NCBI GenBank assembly: GCA_019454045.1
Contig: SKCR01021417.1
Span: forward strand, 1-64,000
Length of the DNA: 64,000 nt
DNA from: Zanthoxylum bungeanum
Taxonomy: Eukaryota > Streptophyta > Magnoliopsida > Sapindales > Rutaceae
Direction: 5' to 3'
Shown here one piece after another: positions 44,640 through 53,037 of the stretch (positions are counted from its first letter, which is position 1; every line of letters begins with the position of its first letter). The position numbers were made by a program, and so were the translations under genes. Below the pieces are notes generated by a model. That model was not told where the DNA came from. It did no database searches and worked only from the letters and a program-made list of their open reading frames with translations.

Positions 44640-47240
44640 TCTAATTAGATTATTATCAATCCAGAAGGCTTCTATTGCTGCCTCAGCTGCAGCAATAATC
44701 CATGTTGTTTATTCGGTAACAGTATCTTGCTTGGAAGATTTCTAGCTCACTGTTCCGTTATTCGAACTTTATAGTACCCTTTTACGACTTATAGTCGTTA
44801 TTGTCAGTTAGGAAACTTGCAAAGGTGAACCCAGTCACTTCAAGTTCTCCTTCTCCTTAGTATAAGACAACATCCTTAGATCCTCTAAGATACTAAGGAT
44901 GTTCTTAACATCAATCCAGTGACTATCACTTGGATTGGCCCAATTGTGAATCCATATGCTCAAAGCGTATGAGACATCAGGTCGCGTACATTTTATTTCA
45001 ATGTACGAGTTCTCGGAGAGTATTAACAACTTTAAATCTATCCCAGCAGATCTTTATTCCTAGAATAAAGGTTGTTTCTCCCAAGAATTCTACGGAGAAT
45101 TTTCATGAAAGCCAAGTTTTCACCGATTGTATTTTGGGAATATCATTTCCAAGAAATGACATGTCATCATTACTTAGGACTATCATTGTCAGTGTGCTCC
45201 CACTAACCTTCTTATATACAAGAATCATATCAGTTTTGAATTAAATCATACACCATTATGATTACATCAAAACGATAGTTCCAAGAACGCTATGCTTGCT
45301 TCAATCCATACATGGATCGAATAACCTTCAAACCTTGTTTGCTAGTTATGGTACGTCAAAACCGTCAGGATGTTGAAAACATCCTCCAAAAGGTTTCCGT
45401 TAAGGAAAGTGGTTTTGGTATTTAGCTGCCATATTTCATGAATGAAACATGCAGCATCAGCAAGCATTATCCAAATGGATTTAACAATGGCAACGAGTAA
45501 AAGGTTTCGTCGTAATCGACATAATGTTGATAACGATACCTTTTCGCTATAAGCCTAGCTTAGTACGTTGGTATGTTGCCTTCCATGTATATCTTCCTTG
45601 AAGACTTATATAGTACCAATAGGCACAATGCCTTCTGGTACAACAACTAGTATCCAAACTTGGGTGGTATACATGGAATCCATTTCGGACTTCATGGCAC
45701 TTTGCCATAATATCGAGTCGATACCTTGGATCACTTCCTCATACGTAGTCAGTTCGTATTCCTTGATAAGATTGACATTTTTACGAGGTGAGATCAGAAA
45801 CCCATACCCCAGGTTGTTTTCTGACTCTCTCCGACTTACATGGTTCTTGTGTATTCGAAGATTATTGGTATAGTTCCATCATTGATGAACTATTTGTGTT
45901 CCATTAAGGACTCGGTGCCTGAAACAGTATTACTCCGATTTTCGTCGAGTTTGACTTTCCTCCCACTTACCACTGCATATAGGTATTCCTCTTAGAAAAA
46001 CCGCATGGTGAGCAACAACTACATTGTTCTCTAGTGAGTTGCATAAGTACTATACTTTGGTTTCCCTAGGATAACCATTATTAGGCACTTATCCGATTTG
46101 GGTTTTAGTTTGGTATCATCCAAACATATGCCTAGCATTCCCAAAATCTACAGGAATGAGAAAACCCGATTTCTTTCCTATTCATATCTAATATGAAATC
46201 TGTCAAACAGACTTTTATGGAACCTTATTCAAAATAACTTCTGCACTGTTTATGTGTATCCGTTGAAGGAAATGGTAGCTCAAAGCGACTCATGATTAAC
46301 CTTATCATGTCTAATAAAATTCGGTTTCTCTGTTTGGACACACCATCAAACTGACGTGTTCCGGGAGGAGTCCTCATTGAAAGAATACTATACTCTTTCA
46401 AGTATTTAAGAAACTTATTGCTTAAGTATTTTCCATCATGGTCTAACCGTGATAGTTTTAATACTTTAGCCGATCTGTTTGTCTATTTCATGTCGAAACT
46501 CTTTGATTATATCAAAAGTTTCCGATCCGTGTTTCAAAAAAAACACATAACCATAACGCGATGCTACATCCGTAAAGGTCACGAAACATTCATAACCACT
46601 TATAGCCTAGCTAGATATGGGCCCACTTACGTCACTATGAACAAGGGCTAACAGATCGGTGGCACTTGCACTTTTACCAAGTAAAAGGTGTTATAGGCAC
46701 TTTGCCTAATAAACTAGATTCGTAGGCTTTATTTGATTGGAATCAAATTTGTCCTAGTACCCACTCTTCAAAAGTGTGGATATACGAGTCCTATTTAATT
46801 GTGTCCCGGAAAACAATGCCACAATTAAGTTTTAACTGAACTACTCAGTTTGAGCTATTTGTTTGTCATGTTTCATATGTTTGAGATTAATTTATATTCA
46901 AAATATAAATTCGGTTATTCACATCTAATGTTTTTATCTCAATATCATCTTTATAAAATAAAACACTTTAGTGTTCTAGAATATAAAGGTATATCCGCAA
47001 CGGATTAAACCCTGATATAGAGATAATGTATCTAGTCAAACTAGTTACATTATAACAGTTTCCTAATTTAAGTACACACCCGAAAGGTAGTTCCTAAACT
47101 TAGGTATCTACGGTTAAAACAGCGACTTTCGTCCCGTTTCCGATTCGTAGATCGATCTCAAATGAAGTCAGTATCCTGCTCATAGCAGATTCTGCACACC
47201 AGTACATATTGATGTACCACTTCCAGTATCTAAAATATAA
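44640..47240 (-). pseudogene. Copia pol: integrase, reverse transcriptase, RNase H
   Basis: Read on the minus strand, with many stops and frameshifts: integrase C-terminal phrases (KLKPKSDKC, SGRKVKLDENR, about 46170-45930), then RT with a RLIAKRY-like motif, VDYDETF, MLADAACFIHEIWQ (about 45560-45420), a YGLKQAS-like stretch, LLIGNDIPKIQSVKTWLS and EFLGETTFILGIKI (about 45190-45050), and the connection CTRPDVSYALSI near 44990. The catalytic YVDD site is destroyed. The domain order IN-RT-RH is diagnostic of Ty1/copia. From about 44640 to 44386 only untranslated DNA is seen. Confidence 0.9.
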
Positions 47241-47497
47241 TTTTAATACTAGTAGTGAATATGTTGATGACAAACATATTTGAAGCCGGAGCCTCGCCTG
47301 TTCTTCAATTCCTTCATGTCTGCCTTCTCCATACGGCAGTCACGCTTCCGTGATCCCGTTTGCCACAATTTAGGCAGACATCTTGGGATATGTCTTTTAT
47401 CTTCCCAGAAGATTATAATGATTTTGCCTTTGCCCTTTTTGGTACCCTAGAAGCCTTTGGCCAAGCCTTGGCCTTCCGGAATGTCGAAGTAAGATGC
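47241..47497 (-). pseudogene. Copia Gag C-terminus and protease start
   Basis: The minus strand encodes a zinc-knuckle region (C-L-N-C-G-K, then H and C after a frameshift, about 47400-47340) after a lysine-rich KKGKGK stretch. Then comes LDTGSGTSICTG, the protease active site, at about 47232-47195. Gag is interrupted at 47497 by LOG element 2. GATGC (47493-47497) is the TSD. Confidence 0.82.
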
Positions 47498-48028
47498 TGT
47501 AGGCATTGCATTTTTTTGCATACCGGCCCGATGATGAGCCTCATACGGAGGCACTAACTTTTAGTCGTGGAAGTCGCGGAAAACGGTCGTCGGAAAGGGA
47601 AAGTCAAGAGTTGACTCATTTTGGAAATAATTCGCTAAGTTCGCTCGGAGTTCGCTTGTTGAATGTTCGTTTCAAAACATTTCTTTAACCCGAAATCACC
47701 GCAAACCATTCTAAGCCCACCTAAACACCTAAACCCACATCCAAAGCCCATGAAACCAAAATAAATCAAACACCAAGCCCACCATCCATTAGGCCCACGT
47801 CCATGACACTAAAATTACCCCTCCTTACACTATTCAAACATGATTTACCCATCTACCATACTTACTTTAACCATTCCACCCCACTTTGACAAAATAATAA
47901 ACAAATAACCATCCCCCCACCATACCCCACGCCCATACCATACAATTATCAAAACAATTCCCTCCCAAACACCAAACAACAAACAATAATTCACAAAGCC
48001 ACCAATCACCACCCTCCCCCAGACACAA
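47498..48028 (+). mobile_element. LOG element 2, 5' LTR (truncated)
   Basis: It matches 53038-53566 at about 99% and starts TGTAGGCATTGC. The remaining 1.9 kb of the LTR, including its TATA region, and the PBS are missing. From 48029 to about 48260 the DNA is C/A-rich like the LTR but does not align with it. No gene is seen in that stretch. Confidence 0.9.
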
Positions 48029-48266
48029 AGCAACAAGAAAAACCATAACCAAACCCATACATCACACGTGAATCACCTTTAATCAAACACAAAATAACAA
48101 AAACCACCCATGCACCTCACAAAAGCCTTTCACCCTCCATAAAATACCCAACCCGGAAAAAGAACAAGCCAACATACACAAAAAACCTCCACCTACCCAC
48201 ATTATTGACTCCGGCCTACCCGACAATCTTGTCTTCCCAACCCATAACTACCAAACTTCTTGCACA

Positions 48267-48488
48267 GGGATACGAGGCAACAGTGGTAAAAGTGAAATAA
48301 AGCAAAGGGAGGATCTTTGGGAAAACTTCTCAGACAGTGATGAGACGGGGGTTGCAAAAGGGAAAAGTGAATGGGAAGAAGAACTACTGTACCTGGAGAA
48401 ATTGATGGTCGAAGGAAATAAGAAAGCAAGGGAAAATAAAGTTGCAATTTATGGAGATGTTTGTCTCCCAGATCTTATTCAGTTGTGA
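48267..48488 (+). pseudogene. Acidic exon-like open frame, unknown
   Basis: An open stretch that follows a splice-acceptor-like TTCTTGCACAG. It encodes a charged peptide with ENFSDSDETG, EWEEELLYLEKLMVEGNKK and a stop at 48486-48488. I do not recognise the family. The SDSDE run recalls the acidic part of the gag-like protein of LOG element 1, but no alignment is claimed. It could be a fragment of a captured gene or a remnant of the element's own first gene. Confidence 0.3.
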
Positions 48489-48624
48489 TCCAGCATTTAT
48501 TAATAGAGACATTGATTTTGTCTATTTGTTCGAACTTTTTCTTAATGATAATAAAGATGTTCATTTCGTTGACTTGCCTGAGTCTCTACAACATAAGTAT
48601 ATTTGACAAAAGCATTCAACCCTA

Positions 48625-48814
48625 GTACTATGATACTCAGCGATGTTTAGAACACGGGGAATCCTCAGAAGAAGTAAGCAGAAAAGACAAGGTAGCCATC
48701 CAGAAATTGGGGAACAGGGCAGTGAGACTACCAATTTTTGGAGAGAATGAGTTCACCGAGTGGATCGATGTAAGCAAATTGAAGCTGCACTTTGCTGGGA
48801 AGAAAGAAGACTGA
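48625..48814 (+). pseudogene. Short open frame, unknown
   Basis: A frame that opens after a TAG near 48625 and ends with TGA at 48812-48814. It encodes phrases CLEHGESSEE, VAIQKLGNRAVRLPIFGE and EWIDVSKLKLHFAGKKED. I do not recognise it. It has no start codon of its own and no neighbour in frame, so it looks like an isolated exon or remnant. From 48815 to 49062 I see only repeated ACATGTATACACGTAA-like text and a GTTTGCAG acceptor-like site at about 48920. Confidence 0.3.
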
Positions 48815-49062
48815 GCAGTCACCAAGGAAATTGGCGGAAGGCCTAACCCAACGGGATAGGAAACATATACATGTATACACGTAACGCACTTGCAATTCTT
48901 GTGTTTGTCCTATGTTTGCAGGTTTTAAATAGAAGGGAAGAACTAGCAGGAGAAAACACATGGCGCCGAGGAGCACAATGAGGGTCTCACCCATCAATAA
49001 CAGGGAGTATCTCTACACATGTATGTGTATACATTTCATGTACACGTCTTTATTCTGTTGTT

Positions 49063-49287
49063 TTGTATTCGCAGGTTTTAAAGAAGAAAAAAAGAAAAAG
49101 AAAGCAGCAAAGATCGAAATGTGGCACAAATGATGACATTGAAGACACCTTGACAGATGGATTCTGGTCATGTCTGGCCGAAGATGATGAATTTAGCGCT
49201 AACAGTGAGGTAAAAGCAAAGACGAAGCATGTTAAGACAGAAGGAATGATGTTTGGGCAATCAAAAAAATGGGAGCTAATTCATTAG
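49063..49287 (+). pseudogene. Lysine-rich open frame upstream of LOG 2
   Basis: A 74-codon frame that follows TTTTGTATTCGCAG, a splice-acceptor-like site. It encodes a basic run (KKKKRKRKQQR), then DDIEDTLTDGFWSCLAEDDE, then a Lys-rich tail. After a TAG (49285-49287) the same frame stays open for about 30 codons (WWLSKERILETHPNEF). The last 60 or so bases are homologous to LOG element 1 near 37130-37080, where the frame is not kept, so coding status is doubtful. Confidence 0.3.
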
Positions 49288-49404
49288 TGGTGGCTGAGTA
49301 AAGAAAGAATTCTTGAGACGCATCCTAATGAATTTATACCAAGCGAGTGGTGTATTGAGTACACAATTCTGTTGCCTTAATTATTGCTTTTCCTTTGTTG
49401 TTTT

Positions 49405-49690
49405 TTTTATTTTCGTAGACATGATTCAAGGCTTTTTGACATTTCATGACTTCTTTTGTTATTTTCCTTTATTTTCGTAGACAGGATCCCAGACTTTTTG
49501 ACCTTTCATGACTTGTTGTGGTGGACAAGATCCACAACTTTTTGACCTTTTAGGACTTCTTTTGGTATTTTCTTTTATTTTCGTGGATAGAATCCACGAC
49601 TTTTTGACCGCTCACGATTTCTTTTGTTGTTTTCTCTTATTGTCGTAGACAGGATCTAGAGACTCTTTGACCTCTGACGAATTCTTTTGT
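49405..49690 (+). promoter_or_regulatory. W-box tandem repeats upstream of LOG 2
   Basis: Four to five copies of a 60-85 bp unit: TTTTATTTTCGTAGACAGGATCC, then ACTTTTTGACCTTTCATGAC, then TTCTTTTGTTGTTTTC (shown in parts). Exact TTGACC W-box cores lie at 49498-49503, 49542-49547, 49604-49609 and 49667-49672, with TTGACA at 49436-49441. TTGAC(C/T) is the WRKY-factor site. LOG element 1 has one copy of the unit (about 36905-36970 on the minus strand), so the array expanded in this copy or its lineage. Confidence 0.78.
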
Positions 49691-49755
49691 GGTTTAGCTA
49701 ACAACCATTCGGTGGAAGATATTAGTGTAATTATTACTCACCCCTTTTCAGGTTC

Positions 49756-49761
49756 TATAAA
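49756..49761 (+). promoter_or_regulatory. TATA box of LOG 2
   Basis: TATAAA within TCAGGTTCTATAAATTCAGC, 61 bases before the LOG start codon. Transcription would begin near 49790, giving a leader of about 30 bases. The position and wording are conserved in LOG 1 (36825-36831). Confidence 0.7.
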
Positions 49762-49821
49762 TTCAGCTCAACATTTCTCTCCTCAACACATCCAGATATA
49801 CATCCAAGTAAGAGAAAGAAA

Positions 49822-50475
49822 ATGGAAGCAACTTCACAGCAGCGAATTAAGCAAATTTGTGTTTTCTGTGGATCCAACACTGGTAATAAACCAGAATTCA
49901 TTGAGGCTGCAAAGGAATTGGGGAGAGTCATGGCTGAGAAGAATATACACCTAGTATATGGCTGTGGAAATCTTGGGATAATGGGAAGCATTTCAAAAGC
50001 CGTTCAGGATGGTGGCGGTCATGTTTTGGGAATCATCCCAAGACCTTTGGCGGACGAACAGTTAATTGGACCAACAAATGGAGATGAACGCATCGTATCA
50101 GGTATGTCTGAACGACTCCATGAAATGATAAATATTGCGGATGCGTTTATTGCGTTACCAGGTGGACTTGGTACCCTTGAAGAAATATTCACTGTAGCAT
50201 CATGGGCGCATTTAAACATTCATCGGAAGCCCATTGGGATACTCAACATTGAGCATTTCTTCGATTTTCTGTTTGTATTCCTCGCGGAAGCCAAGAGACA
50301 TGAGTTCGTCACCAAATCTGTGGAAGACATTTTCCTGACTGCGACAAAGGTCGAAGAGTTGATTGACCAGATCCTAGCTTTTGAACCAAAGCTCTACCGT
50401 ATCCTCTCCAAATTGGACTGGACAGATGGTGATCGTGGCAAGAAGCGCATATTGGACATTGATCTTAATCAGTGA
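49822..50475 (+). CDS. LOG-like: LOG 2: cytokinin riboside 5'-monophosphate phosphoribohydrolase (LOG family), retrotransposon cargo
   Basis: A complete intronless 217-residue LOG protein, collinear with LOG 1 without a single gap and about 63% identical by hand count. It shows ICVFCGSN (12-19), YGCGNLGIMG (46-55), HVLGIIP (67-73), GMSER (94-98) and PGGLGTLEE (113-121). Gly48 of the nucleotide-binding YGGG turn is Cys here, an unusual change that could affect activity. The tail is DRGKKRILDIDLNQ, similar to LOG 1 but without its LxLxL ending. ATG 49822 is chosen because both genes start MEATS and share the same leader. It would release active cytokinin bases in the cytosol or nucleus. The gene is plus-sense with its element and antisense to the enclosing copia. 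Confidence 0.95.
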   Translation: MEATSQQRIKQICVFCGSNTGNKPEFIEAAKELGRVMAEKNIHLVYGCGNLGIMGSISKAVQDGGGHVLGIIPRPLADEQLIGPTNGDERIVSGMSERLHEMINIADAFIALPGGLGTLEEIFTVASWAHLNIHRKPIGILNIEHFFDFLFVFLAEAKRHEFVTKSVEDIFLTATKVEELIDQILAFEPKLYRILSKLDWTDGDRGKKRILDIDLNQ

Positions 50476-51420
50476 TGTTTCCTACTGACCAGGTATTACA
50501 AGACATGAAATATTTGAAAGTTTGTGCTCTAGTTTAATGTTAAAAAAAATAAATATATATGAAAAAAAAATAATAAAAAAAATGAAAAAAAAATGATGAA
50601 AGAATGAAAAGAAAAAAAGATGAGTGAGAGAAGTCTTTGATAGTTAGAAATATGTCTGGTGATGACATTGAATGCTGTAGGGGAAACCCTAGAAACGATA
50701 AGTGCGAGACATGCTCTCGTCCGGTATTCTAAATGGATTGATCTCAGTTAGACTCGCGAGCACTTGATTACGGGATCCTAGCAGTAGAAGCCTGAGTAGT
50801 TATCGAGGTGACTAGTTGAAGAGATGATGTATTAGTGAATGACCGTTTGCCTGGGTGTCCACACTTGTTTACGGATGTTATGATATATGATATGGTTGGA
50901 AATAAAGAAAAAAAAATAGACCACCTATAACCGATAAGCATGAAGCTACCCATGGGCGAGTATTAGGCCACCATGAGGAGAAATGCTACCTTAAAGGATA
51001 GGTGTGTCAGAAAAGAAAAAAAAAGAAAGAAAAAAGAGAAAAAAAGAAAGAAAAGAAAAATGAAAAAATGAAAATGAAAAGAAAGAGACAAAAGAAAAAG
51101 ACGAAGACCATATCATGTTGAGTACGCTGAAGTAATCACAAAACGTGATTAAGACATCCAGGTTGGTTAGACCCACTGGTTCGATTCTCCAAAGCAAAAT
51201 CATCGAGTTGGCCCACTTAAGGAACAAGCTGCGAAAGAGCCTTAGCACACACACACACACTATGAGTCTAGTTCAGATCACCTATTCAGACGATCGGAGT
51301 TGAGTGTATCAAGTACTTTGAAGGTTCTCTGGTTTCGACACAAAGCATTCGTTGAGGACAAAAATATGTTTAGCTATCAGGATTGTCTCGAGGAGAGCAG
51401 TATAGTTTGAAATAAATCAT
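50476..51420 (+). mobile_element. 3' untranslated region of LOG element 2, proximal part
   Basis: There is no coding frame. The start (GACCAGGTATTAC) echoes the LOG 1 3' flank (AACCAGGTACGACC). It holds A-rich runs at about 50538-50625 and a purine run at about 51007-51105 (AAGAAAAAAAAAG type), then CTACCCATGGGCGAG and GATCGGAGTTGAGTG text that I do not recognise as genic. Confidence 0.6.
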
Positions 51421-52045
51421 TTGCATCATTATCAGTCTTGCCGGGTATGGCACTTTTGGGGCGAAGCCCACATCATTATCAGTCTTTACCGAGTATGGCA
51501 CTCTGGGGGCGAGGCCCACATCGTCATCAGTATCAGTTTCGCCAGATATGGCATTCTGGGGGCGAGGCCCAAAACATCATCAGTATTTGTTTCGCCGGGT
51601 ATGGCATTCTGGGGCCGAGGCCCACACCTTCATCAGTATCAGTTTCGTCGGGTATGACATTCCGGGGGTGAGGCCCACACCTTCATCAGTATCAGTTTCT
51701 CCAGGTATGGAATTATAGGGGCGAGGCCCACATCACATCAGTATCAGTATCGTCGGGTACGGCACTCCGGGTATGGAGACACAGTATCGATTTTGCCAGG
51801 TACGGCAATCGGGAATGGAGACACAGTATCAGTTTTGCCAGGTATGATATCAGTTTGGGGCGAGGTCCATATCAGTTTGGGGCGAGGCCCACATCAGTTT
51901 CAGTCTGGGGGCGAGGCCCATATCAGTTTGGGGGCGAGGCCCACATCAGTTTCAGTCTGGGGGCGAGGCCCACATCAGTATCAGTCTGGGGGCGAGGCCC
52001 ATATCAGTATCCATTTGGGGGCGAGGCCCATATATCAGCATTAGT
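51421..52045 (+). repeat. Minisatellite of GGGGCGAGGCCC units
   Basis: First six to seven units of about 52 bp (CGCCGGGTATGGCAYTCTGG, GGGCGAGGCCCACATC, ATCAGTATCAG) at 51421-51840. Then about eight shorter units of 22-30 bp (TTTGGGGGCGAGGCCCATATCAG with a shorter form) at 51850-52045. Every unit keeps GGGGCGAGGCCC. Open frames here are repeat by-products. Confidence 0.92.
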
Positions 52046-52905
52046 AGCAGTTTGGGATGCGTCCCAGGGTCGTGGACCCACTGCATCATATTTTGGGGAT
52101 GCATCCCCGGGCCGAGGCCCATTTTGTCAGCGGTATTGGGATGCGTCCCAGGGTCGAGGCCCCCGTTGTCGGTTGCAGTTATCGGGATATGTCCCAGGGT
52201 AGTGGACCCACTGCATCATATTTTGGGGATGCGTCCCCGGCCGAGGCCCATTTTGCCAGCGGTATTAGGATGCGTCCCAGGGTCGAGGCCCCCGTTGTCG
52301 GTTGCAATTATCGGGATGCGTCCCAGGGTCATGGACCCACTGCATCATATTTTAGGGATGCGTCCCCGGGCCGAGGCCTATTTTGTCAGCGGTATTGGGA
52401 TGCGTCCCAGGGTCGAGGACCCCGTCGTCGGTTGCAGTTATCGGGATGAGTCCCAAGATCGTGGACCCACTGCATCATATTTTGGGGATGCGTCCCCGGG
52501 CCGAGGCCCATTTTGCCAGCAGTATTGGGATGCGTCCCAGGGTCGAGGTGCCCCCGTTGTCTGTTGTAGTTATCGGGATGCGTCCCAGGGTCGTGGACCC
52601 ACTACATCATATTTTGGGGATGCGTCCCAGGGTCGTGGACCCACTGCATCAGTTTGGGGATGCGTCCTCGGGCCGAGGCCCATTTTGTCAGCGGTATTGG
52701 GATGCATCCCAGGGTCGAGGCCCCCGTTGTCGGTTGCAGTTATTGGGATGTGTCCCAGGGTCGTGGACCCACTGCATCAGTTTGGGGATGCGTCCCCGGG
52801 CCGAGGCCCATTTTGTCAGCGGTATTGGGATACGTCCCAGGGTCGAGGCTCCCGTTATCGGTTGCAGTTATTGGGATGCGTCCCTGGATCGAGGTCCACT
52901 GCAGC
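52046..52905 (+). repeat. Higher-order minisatellite of 130 bp
   Basis: Six to seven copies of a unit of about 130 bp, each made of three related 41-46 bp subunits: GGGATGCGTCCCAGGGTCGT, GGGGATGCGTCCCCGGGCCG and GGGATGCGTCCCAGGGTCGA. The third has CCCCGTTGTCGGTTGCAG after it. Unit starts lie near 52053, 52184, 52313, 52443, 52575 and 52746. GGGATGCGTCCC and GGGTCGTGGACCC can each fold as short hairpins. All three plus frames are open for hundreds of bases because the unit lacks stops and shifts frame by one base per repeat. Confidence 0.92.
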
Positions 52906-53015
52906 ATCAACTCAGTTCGAGACAGCAGGCAAGTCAGGTGGCAGCTGGCAAGCCAGGTAAGTAAAAATGCATTGCACGAACTTTGATAAGACTGTCATTA
53001 TCACACACTGCACAG

Positions 53016-53037
53016 ATCCCATCAAAGTGGGGGCGAC
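53016..53037 (+). other. Polypurine tract of LOG element 2
   Basis: AAAGTGGGGGCGAC ends at 53037, directly before the 3' LTR start TGTAGGCATTGC. The same wording is common at this place in Tat-lineage gypsy elements. It fixes the plus orientation. Confidence 0.82.

Noticed and set aside
49063..49821. LOG 2 as the 3' exon of a larger fusion with the lysine-rich frame
   Set aside because: The frame ends at 49285-49287 and again near 49380. A TATA box and leader separate it from LOG, and LOG 1 has the same leader without the upstream frame.
52052..52960. A 302-residue open frame, plus long frames in the other two plus frames
   Set aside because: It lies wholly in the 130-bp minisatellite. The unit has no stops and shifts frame by one base per copy, so all three frames stay open. 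There is no domain and no plausible start context.
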